Assembly: GCA_018296165.2 (NCBI GenBank)
Contig: JACKQL020000145.1
Coordinates: 34,620-98,619, forward strand
Reading direction: 5' to 3'
Length of the DNA: 64,000 nucleotides
DNA from: Termitomyces sp. T153
Taxonomy: Eukaryota > Basidiomycota > Agaricomycetes > Agaricales > Lyophyllaceae
The stretch's first letter is position 1, and each line of letters opens with the position of its first letter. The position numbers were made by a program, and so were the translations under genes. Of the stretch, positions 54,788-64,000 are shown piece after piece. Below the pieces are notes generated by a model that made no database searches, was not told where the DNA came from, and saw only the letters and a program-made list of their open reading frames with translations.

Positions 54788-55974
54788 TGTCACGACCCGT
54801 CCCCTGAACCCCCGCACATCGTCCATCAACCCCCGAACCCCCAAAAAACCCCCGATGCTCCGCCAAACTTCTGCCCATGCCCCGCGCCTATTTCGGCTAA
54901 CTCCGACACCTCCCCGGCTAACTCTGACGGCCCCCTGGCCAACTTTGATGCCTTCCCCGCAGCCACTGACACTTACCCTGGATCTCCCAAACCCCAAGAA
55001 CCACCCCCGCTGTTCCCAATCTTCACCACCCATCATCAACTCAACACCCTGGTTCCTCCAACCTATTCCGGAGTACCACAACAACCTCGGGGCAACCTGC
55101 ATTCCCCAATGATCCCATCAATGTATCAGCATGGCCCAATCCTCAATCGCAACCGACACCCACCCACTCCGTCAAGCTCCGCCAAGCCCCGCCATTGCAG
55201 CCGACATACCCCGAAGTTCTCCGGTAGTCAGTATATAAGTTGCTGAGTAGCTCTTCATACTCTAGTCTTGATATTGCTTAACATTACCTATGGTCTGATT
55301 GTTTCCTTTTCGTGTTTTGTGTTTCATGTTTCGTGTCTCGTTCTCCTTACTCTCAGTCTCCCGGTCTTATCTCAGTCTCCCGGTCTTATCTCAGTCTCCC
55401 GGTCTTATCTCAGTCTCCCGGTCTTGTCCCATCTCCATTTCGTTATTGTTCTCGTTATCGTTTCATATCTCCACTCGAATCTACTCTTGTTCCATATCAA
55501 CCCCATCCCATTTTGTCTGACGCTGTCTTGGTGACTCCATCTGGCCATTGTGCCCAAGTCCTCATCAACCTAAACAACCTCACAAACTCCACGATTACAA
55601 TCATGAACCCCGACACTCTTTCACCAGGTCTGAACCTCGCTCTTCGCTCGGTCCCGGACTCCATCAACTCCAATTGATCTTCCATCAAACCCCGGCTCTG
55701 CTCCCATTGATCACACAGCCGCCCACTCCCTCGCTTCCACAAATCTCCCATACAGTCTTCTGCCTGAACCCCACCAAGACCGTCCCATTTCCCTGCAATC
55801 TGACTTCTCCGGACCTCCCCGGATCTGTCTGGGTCACATCCCACTAACTATCCACACAAGTCATGAGTGCCCGGAACGTTTTTGAGTGTTTGGTTACCAG
55901 TGCAAGGGGATCATGCCCGCCTAGTAAGGACTCGCCCAGTGCAGCTGAGCCCCTGAGGTCAGCGGAACCTGACA
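54788..55974 (+). repeat. 5' LTR of the young element (1187 bp)
   Basis: TGTCACGACCCGTCCCCTGA to AGCGGAACCTGACA. TATATAAG at ~55235 may be the promoter. Four tandem copies of TCTCCCGGTCTTATCTCAG lie at ~55352-55427. The C/T-rich tracts give long spurious open frames. Confidence 0.9.
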
Positions 55975-55999
55975 TAATATCAAGACTCTACCTTACCCC

Positions 56000-58600
56000 A
56001 TCTGTGATGCCCGCATTATCTCCACACACACAATCAAATAACTCCGATGTCTATGGTCTACCCGTGCCTGGAAACCCTTATGATTCATACGGCCCTGCCC
56101 AATTTGCCGAGGCACATTGAGTCGCGGATCTGACACCAAACGTCCCCTCCGCTCCGGTTACATCCATACAACGGCTCCCCCCACGGACACCCTCCCCAAC
56201 TCACACCCAACCTCCAACCCCTCACGCAAACCGTCAAATCATCTCCTACCCCACTCTTACCCTCTCTGCCAACTCCGCTCTCTCGCACAAAGTTGACCCT
56301 GACACCACCCAAAGAACAGCATTCCAAAACCCAGCAACCACCCGACCAAAGGAGCGACAATGTCTCTGGCACTGCAACAACCCCCAACAAACAATAACGC
56401 CAACCCACTACGAGACAGTCACCTATCATGCAAAGGATCGCCAGCCACGATGAGACCACTGAGAATGCGCTTCCCCAAAGCCCGCCTGTGGATCCACCAA
56501 ACCACTAGCAACCCCGAAGACCAATGCGACTAATCACCAACAACAGAGCAAGAACCCCAGACCTAGGATATGCTCCAACCCCAGAACCTGCTTCCAGACC
56601 ACGGTCAACTCGGCCGTCACCTCTGCCCAACAAATAAAGGGGCCCCGACACCTCCGGCCCGACCCCGACAACCCTGGTACAAGACCAAGACATCCCCGAG
56701 CTTCTAGACAGTCAGAAAAAGAATGGCTACGCACCCTCTACTCCGCCGCCTAAAGCACAGCTCCAAGGTTAACAAGGAGAACCATGGCACCCCACTCCCG
56801 ATGAGGGACAACTCCAGACCACGCCGCTATTTCACCACCCTCCCCCACACAATCCAGAACCCCCGACAATGAGGACCCTGGACACCAAATCTCCCTGTAG
56901 GCCACCCCCGAACCTAAAACTCCACCCCCAGACTCCGCCACCTCCCACAAAGGAATCTCCAGCATAGGAGCCACCCTGAACTAACTATAGGAAAAAGGAC
57001 CCTATATGAAGTAGTTCCCTAAGTACTCTAAATTCGCTGACATGTTCATATAAGGGAGGGAGAAGCCCCACCATCATCCAGAAAACGACGATTGGCCGTT
57101 TAAGCGACCTGACAACCCAAAGGGCATACGCTCCGATATCCTTAAAGGACCTCCCCCACCTGGTTCGACGACCCAAACAACCCCGCGCCAGCCCAAAACT
57201 GCCCAACCCACCCCTCCGACCCCCTCCGAACCCCTCGACACAGCTCTGGATCCTGGCAACACGACTCCAGGGCCTCTGCTCTGACTACAACATCTCATCA
57301 AGAGGACTTATGGCGCCAACCCAACAACAATGCCCTGGTAGCCCCAACTCTCCAACATAAATCACCACCCGCTCCGAATCCCGCCCCTATGCCGGAATAT
57401 GCCCGTCAAACAGGGACCACACCATCGGAGCACCCAGAAGCAAGCCACATACAAGTATCCTCTTTGGAGTACCCAGAAGCAGGCCACATGTGAAGTAGTC
57501 TCTTGGAGTACCCCAAAGGTTGCTGATGCCTCCCCCAAGAAGTGAGCGGTGCCTCTCCCCACTGCCACCCCGCATTTGCAACAATCTCTGGGCCGCTCCA
57601 GAACACAAATGAAGAGTTGCCTCAACCCTGCCGCGACTCCCGGGGAGCCCCACTCCAGTGCCTCCCCGTGGCTGACCTCCCCACCACCCCCCAACAACCA
57701 TGAACAACCCACAAACCCCCACCGAGTGACCCTTGTGTCAACTCTGGGACCACCCACTTCATCCCCGATGAAGGAACCATCGACCCCAGGTAGGAACAAC
57801 CCTCGGGATGAGCCCCAAAGCATCTCCGCTGAGGCAGACCATTCCCCAACCAACCCCCACGCTGCCCAAAAGAAACATCCACCAACACAACTCCAACAGA
57901 CCTCCAAACTCGGGGGAGTATCAGAAATACATAAGACCCCTCTGTCCGTCTCGGGACTTACCTTTGGTCAGGAAAGCAAAGTCATGTAGATGATCCGGAA
58001 CCTCAAATTATGGCCCCGGACCCCAAAGGAACTGGTCGGGACTGATCACTCCGCATCCTGCCCCCTCAGTCATCAACACTCCAGAGCACACCAAAGCACC
58101 ACTCAAACATGCCCGCCCACAGACGCAATACTCCGGAACACGACCCCGACCCAGACCAACTATGCCACGAGGACGAACCTCACCCCACTGACCCCCACCA
58201 GTGAAGAAGGCCCTGCCACCTTTGCCACCAGCGCCGGCACAAGGGCCAAATCACGGGAAGACCTCCGTTCCCCCCCCGCCAACCGCACTGCCAAGAAAAC
58301 CAAAGCCCCAAATCCACTGGGCACCATGAAAGATTTGAAGGTCCACCCTCCAATACCAATACGGCGCACGTCCCTGCCACAGACAAAAGAAAACCCCTAC
58401 ACCCCTGGTCGGAATTTCCGAGAATTGAACTCAATAACACTGCCTGAAATGCCATGGAACTCCACCAGAGAACTCCCACCACCCCTGCCGAACCTCGGGA
58501 GCCCTCCCTGCGATGCCCCGCCCCGTCCCGACAAACCCTGGGACTAGCCAGCCCAGACGGCGCTAGCGGGTGTAACCCCCGCCTCTGGATTTGCTAGGGA
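56000..58600 (+). pseudogene. Interior of young element, degenerate gag-pol derivative
   Basis: Starts CTCTACCTTACCCCATCTGT, homologous to 16347. No intact frame over 190 codons resembles Gag or Pol. A 44-bp segment (AGTACCCAGAAGCA.GCCACAT) is tandemly duplicated at 57425-57515. The 3' border TAACCCCCGCCTCTGGATTT (58573) is shared with copies 1 and 2, marking the former end of pol. Confidence 0.55.
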
Positions 58601-58780
58601 TTCAACTCCCTCTCACACCCCTGCGTGTTTCGCTTACTTCGCCTTCATACAAACTAAAACCTCACTTCACACACCCAGGGACCAAGAAAAAGACCTATTT
58701 GCATACAAAAAGTTATATACACAACAAGGCAAGGGAGGCAGCAAGTCCGGGGGCAACAAGAAATGAGGCCCGCACCCATC

Positions 58781-59912
58781 TCACTCCCTCCCCGGACCCC
58801 CTGGCAACCCTACCCCCAGGTCGACTTCCATCTGGGCCCGCACCACCGCTAAGACCTCTGCCAACCCCAGCAATGCCTCCCCCGCGTCAGCCGCCACCTC
58901 CCACCATGACCCTGGGGCCACCGCATTGCGTCGCCGATGCCCCGCCAACAACCTCTCCAATCACGCCATCTCTTGCTGCAACTCCAGAGGCTGAACTGCA
59001 GACCCCTGCGTCAACCCGTCCTGAATTGACGCGAACACCGTGGAGGCACCGTCCAAGAGGACCCGATGCTCCTGCACCCAGCCTAAACCCAGAAAATGAG
59101 CTGTTAGTAACAAACAGAGGAATGGGAGACAACTCACAAAGGATTCCCGTGCACCCCGAAGCGGCCTCGTTGGCCAACCAATCCTCCCTCCGCCTCGCCG
59201 CCTCCAGTTCCACCCACAACGCATCCCCCTCCGGAACTCGTCCCTGCCCCTCCGCTTCTCCCGCGGGCTGCCCCTCCATCTGCGTCAGACGCTCCCGCAA
59301 GCCCCGCACCTCTAACGCTTGCTCCATTGCCACGCGCACCGAAGTGTTCCTCTCCCGCTCCATCGCTTCCTTCTCCATCCGCACTATGTCAAGGTCCTCC
59401 CTTGCCCGTTGGAGCTCACCCTCCCACACTGCCAATGACGTCGTCAAAGCCTCCACCTGCTTGCGAAGAAAGACCTCCGTGATCGAAGGAATCGGCGTGG
59501 GGGGGACTTGACGACTGTTCCGAGGGAACACCTGGGGTAGGAGAGACAAGGAAAGACTCCGGAGGCCCCACTGATGACTCGTGCCCATGCGGCCTCTTGC
59601 TGGGTCCTGCCCCCGAGGGCGGGGAGGCTCGACGCTTCCCCTGAATCACCGCTGAGAACGCCCCCTTTCCCTTCGGCAATGCGGGACAAAACTTGGTCCG
59701 TTTCAGAACCCCTGGGAAATCCACCACCACCACCACAGACAACTCTACAAAAGCCCCATCAATCACCCCAAAAAGACAAGTCAACACCACTTACGACTCC
59801 AGTCCCTGACGCTAGCGTGGTGCCAACGCTCAAACTCCTCCCCCCCACTGTTGTACACTACCACCTCATCCAAATCGGTGGGAGAGACTACTGGATTGCT
59901 AGGGGAAGACAT
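58781..59912 (-). CDS. Antisense three-exon coiled-coil gene inside the gypsy element (330 codons, two lesions)
   Basis: Exons 59912-59795, 59711-59138 and 59082-58781; introns of 83 and 55 nt. The 55-nt intron has a GTGAGT donor, TTACTAAC branch site and TTTAG acceptor. Exon 1 encodes MSSPSNPVVSPTDLDEVVVY and EEFERWHHASVRDWSR; exon 2 a basic linker (KRTKFCPALPKGKGAFSAVI, AGPSKRPHGH), then a long coiled coil (FLRKQVEALTTSLAVWEGEL through ALEVRGLRERLTQMEG) and RREDWLANEAASG; exon 3 WVQEHRVLLDGASTVFASIQ, then WWEVAADAGEALLGLAEVLA. Lesions: one extra C in a C7 run near 59510 and a TGA at 58961-58963 that looks like a CGA-to-TGA change. The ATG lies ~210 bp from the 3' LTR, so antisense transcription from that LTR is plausible (inference). 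I do not recognise the family; it is conserved in the copies at 23.3-24.1 and 33.0-33.8 kb. Confidence 0.75.
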
Positions 59913-60124
59913 GACAAAATTTGGGAAATTCTGGGGTACGTCCAAAGCTTTTAATTGATTGAGGAGAACCCTGACAAAGCGGCAGCTGTGCTTTGACTTC
60001 GTCTCCCATGCCGCTATCACTCGCTGCGGATTGATCAATATTGCTTGGCTTCGACTCCCATGCCCTGCCGATCCCCATCCTGCCCCCCACATCTCAAAGG
60101 GTCTTGACACTGAAGGGGGGGTGA

Positions 60125-61293
60125 TGTTACGACCCGTCCCCTGAACCCCCGCACATCGTCCATCAACCCCCCCAACCCCCAAAAAACCCCCGATGCTCCA
60201 CCAAACTTCTGCCCATGCCCCGCGCCTATTTCGGCTAACTCCGACGCCTCCCCGGCTAACTCCGACGGCCCCCTGGCCAACTTTGATGCCTTCCCCGCAG
60301 CCACTGACACTTACCCTGGATCTCCCAAACCCCAAGAACCACCCCCGCTGTTCCCAATCTTCACCACCCATCATCAACTCAACACTCTGGTTCCTCCAAC
60401 CTATTCCGCAGTACCACAACAACCTCGGGGCAACCTGCATTCCCCAATGATCCCATCAATGTATCAGCATGGCCCAATCCTCAATCGCAACCGACACCCA
60501 CCCACTCCGTCAAGCTCCGCCAAGCCCCGCCATTGCAGCCGACATACCCCGAAGTTCTCCGGTAGTCAGTATATAAGTTGCTGAGTAGCTCTTCATACTC
60601 TAGTCTTGATATTGCTTAACATTACCTATGGTCTGATTGTTTCCTTTTCGTGTTTCGTGTTTCATGTTTCGTGTCTCGTTCTCCTTACTCTCAGTCTCCC
60701 GGTCTTATCTCAGTCTCCTGGTCTTATCTCAGTCTCCCGGTCTTGTCCCATCTCCATTTCGTTATTGTTCTCGTTATCGTTTCATATCTCCACTCGAATC
60801 TACTCTTGTTCCATATCAACCCCATCCCATTTTGTCTGACGCTGTCTTGGTGACTCCATCTGGCCATTGTGCCCAAGTCCTCATCAACCTAAACAACCTC
60901 ACAAACTCCACGATTACAATCATGAACCCCGACACTCTTTCACCAGGTCTGAACCTCGCTCTTCGCTTGGTCCCGGACTCCATCAACTCCAATTGATCTT
61001 CCATCAAACCCCGGCCCTGCTCCCATTGATCACACAGCCGCCCACTCCCTCGCTTCCACAAATCTCCCATACAGTCTTCTGCCTGAACCCCACCAAGACC
61101 ATCCCATTTCCCTGCAATCTGACTTCTCCGGACCTCCCCGGATCTGTCTGGGTCACATCCCACTAACTATCCACACAAGTCATGAGTGCCCGGAACGTTT
61201 TTGAGTGTTTGGTTACCAGTGCAAGGGGATCATGCCCACCTAGTAAGGACTCGCCCAGTGCAGCTGAGCCCCCGAGGTCAGCAGAACCTGACA
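60125..61293 (+). repeat. 3' LTR of the young element (1169 bp)
   Basis: TGTTACGACCCGTCCCCTGA to AGCAGAACCTGACA. Three copies of the 19-bp repeat at ~60690-60745, one fewer than in the 5' LTR, otherwise nearly identical to it. Confidence 0.9.
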
Positions 61294-61713
61294 GTTGGCT
61301 GTGGTGGTGGGGCTTGGCGGAGCTCGACAGAGTTGATGGGTGTTGGTTACAATTAGAGAGTGGGCCACAATAATATGTTGATAGGATCAATTAGTGACAC
61401 AGGCTGTTCCGAGGTCGTCATGATACTCCAAAGTAAGTTGGAGGAACCAGGGTGTTGAGTTGATGACATGTAACAGGGTCAGGCATGGCAGGGGAATGGT
61501 CCCAGGGGCTCAGGAGATCTAGGGGAAGCATCATGGACTGCGGGGAAGATGTTGGAGTTGGCCAGGGGGCCATTAGAGTTAGCCAAGGATGTGTCAGAGT
61601 TAGCCGGAGTAGGCACAGAGCACTGTGGAAGTTTGATGAGGTGTCGGAGGAGGTTCTGGGGGGGCAGGGGGTCATTGGGCGATGTGTGGGGGTCCAGGGA
61701 ATGGGTTGTGACA

Positions 61714-63416
61714 GTCTCAAAGATGCACTAGACTGTGGACCAGACCTTGATATCTTCTCTGCCCTGGCCACACTCCTCCATGCAACAGTACTTGCTCCGG
61801 ACAACCTCCCAGCACACCTCCCTTCCCACTCCTCCACCACCCTTCTTTGCACCACCCTATCCTTCTCCAATGACTCCATCCCCACACTGGTCAACAGTGG
61901 CACCACAGATAACTTCATTGATGAATCCCTGGCAGCGCTTGCTCCTCAATGCCTCTTATGTCTCCCCACTCCAATCCTCCTCAAACTCTTCAATGGCAAC
62001 CCCACCTCTGCCAGTGATATCACACACTGCATGGAAATGACTGTGACCTTCACCAATGGACAATGACAAGAACTCCAATTACTCATCACAAAACTACACC
62101 CCTCTGTCCCTGTCATTCTAGGCTTCTTATGGCTCCACCCACTAATTCCCGCATTGACTGGCCCACTCTCACTCTTCACCTTGACTGGGACAACCCAACT
62201 GACTCTGGACTGGTACCCTTTGATGTCTCACCCCCCTCCAAGAACTCCAAGAGTATGAACAACCAACTCTGAACCCCCCCACAGCTCCACTCAAAGTCTG
62301 CACAGTTGTTTGTCATCAATATCCAACTTGATGGCTCACCTACAGTCCTCCCTGCCCTTGTCAACAGTGGCACCTCCAGCACATTTGTCAGCAGCTAGCT
62401 TGACCTCCAACACAACAATCTTGATGAACCCCTTGAGCTCCAACTCTTCAATGAAAGCCCTGCCATGACAGGAATTACTCAATACCATGACAACACCCTC
62501 ACCCTTGACAATGACTTAAGGTTCCAGGCCTGGCTCCTCATTACCCAGCTCCCCCCATCAACTCTGATCATGCTTGGACTTCTGTGGCTGCAGGACATCA
62601 ACCCTGACATTCACTAGAAGAACCTCACCATGTGATTCCCTGGCTCCAAAGCAAGTCTAGTAGCCACTTTCCCCCTCTGCCTCTTGTCCATCTCAGATTC
62701 TGATGTCCCCAATCCTGACACTGACACCCCTGGAGCAACCCAAAGTCCTTCAACTCTTGATGGCAATCAGAAAAGTGAAGACAAAGTGCCCCCACCTCAG
62801 TCACCCTCAAGCAAAGTGTGATGGCTGCCCTCCAACATACCTCAGAATTGATACAAAGGTCTGTGGTACCCTGACCAACAGCACCCAACCTCTCCAAACA
62901 ACTCTGCCACCACTCTGGACCCAGCCACAACTACCCTGTTACCCACCCCTGTCAATCCTGGAAACCTCAACATCAAAATTATTGGCACCATTCCCTTCAC
63001 ATGCATTTTACAAGATGCCACCCCTGCCTTCCAGCTGCAGATCATGCCAGCCCTACCAGAAGAATACCTCTGCACAGAAGCTACCTTGCTGGAGTGCACA
63101 ACCAAGGAACAGATCCTATACAAAGTAGTTCCCCTGGAGTATCATGAAATTGCTGACATATTCTCTGAAGGGAGTGCAAAAGAACTTCATCTGCATCATT
63201 CCTATGACCACAAGATTGATCTCAAAGAAGGCACCTCCCCCCTGTTTGGCAAAATCTACAACATATCCAAGATCAAACTCTGGACCCTAAAAGATTACCT
63301 CAACAACATGCTTGGCAAAGGCTTCATACACCTGTTGATCTCTGCTGCTGGCACTCCAGTCCTATTTGCCAAGAAAAAGGATGGATCACACAGACTTGCA
63401 TTGATTACTGGGGACT
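61714..63416 (+). pseudogene. Gypsy copy 5: protease and RT start
   Basis: Continues copy 5 after the nest: DALDCGPDLDIFSALATLLH, then the retropepsin VNSGTTDNFIDESLAALAPQ (~61890-61950) with the catalytic D of DSG as N, a second protease-like block PALVNSGTSSTFVSS (~62350), a linker, and RT from ~63110 (YKVVPLEYHEIADIFSEGSA, DHKIDLKEGTSPLFGKIYN, GTPVLFAKKKDGSHRLA). Interrupted at 63417 by a solo LTR. Stops present, CG-poor. Confidence 0.8.
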
Positions 63417-63878
63417 TGTAAGGGAATCAAGTGCAACCAAGGATAAACCCAGCAATGACAAGTAACACAGGTGGCAAGCAAGAGTTGAAGGGCAATACAA
63501 GCAGCTAAGAGTCCAGCAAGCAGGTGAGCACAGCAAGCAAGGCTAAGGTAACAATGCTGGGGCTCTTACAGTCAATCTAGTGGATAGGCCAGGAAGACAC
63601 TGCTATTGTTTGGTCTGAGGATAAGTTTATATACTACATCTGTGGCTATGCTATGACTAATGCTATATGTGGTAAGTGGCCTGGGTATGCTAAACAGTAA
63701 TTACTGACTATATGTCAAAAGGGGAAATAAGGTCTGATGACTACAAAGGGCTGACTACTACTGATTGGAGGGTGCAGGGGCTTGGCAGCCAGTTGATTGA
63801 ATATGCTAAAGATGATGCTATACCTATGACTAGGGCCAGATTGAGTTGGAGTTACCTAATAAGGATTGTCCCCTTACA
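63417..63878. mobile_element. Solo LTR (462 bp) of another family, TSD GGACT
   Basis: Begins TGTAAGGGAATC and ends GTCCCCTTACA, 8-bp inverted ends TGTAAGGG/CCCTTACA, flanked by GGACT at 63412-63416 and 63879-63883. It splits RT of gypsy copy 5 exactly between the codons preceding and following L-I-T-G/GLNKVTKKN. Contains TATATAC near 63628. No coding content. Confidence 0.85.
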
Positions 63879-63981
63879 GGACTCAACAAAGTCACCAAAA
63901 AGAACTGGTATCCTCTCACCCTGATTGGAGACCTTGTTGACTGCCTCCTCAGTGCCAAGGTCTACACAAAAATAGACCTCC
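63879..63981 (+). pseudogene. Gypsy copy 5: RT continuation
   Basis: Resumes RT with GLNKVTKKNWYPLTLIGDLV and SAKVYTKIDL, where the family sequence would go on to R-S-G-Y-N-N-V. It stops at 63981. Confidence 0.85.
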
Positions 63982-64000
63982 TGTAAGGGTGACCTCTGGA
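63982..64000. mobile_element. Start of a second TGTAAGGG-type insertion, cut by window end
   Basis: After ATAGACCTCC the RT sequence changes to TGTAAGGGTGACCTCTGGA. The first 8 bp equal the start of the solo LTR at 63417, so another LTR of that type, or a relative, probably begins here. Confidence 0.45.

Larger units (their letters stand above)
54788..61293 (+). mobile_element. Young full-length gypsy-derived LTR element (6506 bp), TSD GTTGG
   Basis: LTRs 54788-55974 and 60125-61293 with TGT...ACA ends; GTTGG at 54783-54787 and 61294-61298; polypurine tract GAAGGGGGGTGA at 60113-60124. CpG-rich, and the LTRs differ mainly by transitions and one 19-bp repeat unit, so insertion is recent. The 4.15-kb interior is too short for the family's 8-kb interior. 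Its left half aligns to the leader of copy 1, and a block near 57008 resembles the start of RT (LYEVVP, then YSKFADMF in another frame), but the catalytic RT, RNase H and integrase motifs are not visible. It therefore looks non-autonomous, yet keeps a nearly complete antisense gene. Confidence 0.85.
54056..61713 (-). mobile_element. Inverted solo gypsy LTR, TSD GTCTC, split by a younger element
   Basis: Left part 54056-54787 starts TGTCAGGTTCTGCTGACC; right part 61299-61713 ends ATGGGTTGTGACA. Joined without the 6.5-kb insert and one TSD copy the length is 1147 bp, against 1146 bp for the solo LTR at 50435, which supports the reconstruction. Flanked by GTCTC at 54051-54055 and 61714-61718. 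It inserted in gypsy copy 5 between the zinc knuckle and the protease; copy 1 shows the uninterrupted sequence at 19075. Confidence 0.85.

Noticed and set aside
57362..57907. 181-codon minus-strand open frame rich in Gly, Trp and Cys
   Set aside because: Composition is that of the reverse of a Pro-rich strand, no counterpart in the other gypsy copies was recognised, and a tandem duplication runs through it.
58591..59511. 306-codon plus-strand open frame in the young element
   Set aside because: It is Pro/Ser/Thr-rich shadow sequence opposite the coiled-coil antisense gene; splice sites and conservation support the minus strand only.
50918..61166. Several 100-140 codon frames in the LTRs (SQSPGLISVSRSYLSLPV-type repeats)
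   Set aside because: They lie inside non-coding LTRs and are produced by the 19-bp C/T-rich tandem repeat.
1..64000. tRNA, rRNA or snRNA genes
   Set aside because: No cloverleaf-like or rRNA-like sequence was noticed; short matches to tRNA ends are retrotransposon primer-binding sites.

Overview
The window comes from a filamentous basidiomycete, most likely an Agaricomycete. Host genes carry 44-65 nt GT-AG introns, include fast-evolving F-box/LRR-type proteins and a polysaccharide lyase family 8 gene, and sit as small islands inside a dense mass of decayed Ty3/gypsy, Ty1/copia, Tc1/mariner, LINE-like and MITE sequence. Species and chromosome position cannot be told from the sequence.

Host islands are: 1-2.5 kb (an ABC-type ATPase running off the left edge on the minus strand, an unrecognised terminal exon, and exosome subunit RRP46); 7.5-9 kb (an F-box-like gene); and 40.1-48.6 kb (beta-carbonic anhydrase, a broken endonuclease/exonuclease/phosphatase-fold gene, an F-box gene, and a 12-exon PL8 lyase). 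I see no rRNA, tRNA or CRISPR.

The rest is transposon archaeology. 3.0-3.95 kb: a hAT-like MITE with a solo LTR inserted at its edge, both with target-site duplications (TSDs). 10.3-11.4 kb: a complete 1.07-kb LTR element encoding only Gag. 12.6-14.3 kb: copia. 14.85-16.35 kb: Tc1-like element with ~220-bp TIRs. 16.35-25.1 kb and 25.2-28.2 kb: two gypsy chromovirus copies. 28.2-34 kb: dispersed repeats, a CACTA-like MITE and spliced antisense gene relics. 35.2-37.2 kb: copia on the minus strand. 38.1-39.1 kb: RNase H part of a LINE-like element. 50.4-64 kb: a three-level nest in which an old gypsy copy holds an inverted solo LTR, which holds a young 6.5-kb element with ~1.18-kb LTRs; each insertion has an intact 5-bp TSD.

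The most interesting signal is a spliced, three-exon gene lying antisense inside the gypsy family, between the end of pol and the 3' LTR. It is nearly intact in the young element (58.78-59.91 kb, 330 codons) and recognisable, with the same intron position, GTGAGT donor and CTAAC branch site, in two older copies. It encodes a basic N-terminal linker, a coiled coil and a conserved C-terminal block. A second theme is CpG decay: the TE block from ~10.4 to ~39.8 kb has almost no CG dinucleotides, and duplicated sequences at both edges (two LTRs of one element on the left, a partial carbonic anhydrase duplication on the right) record the edges of the decayed domain.
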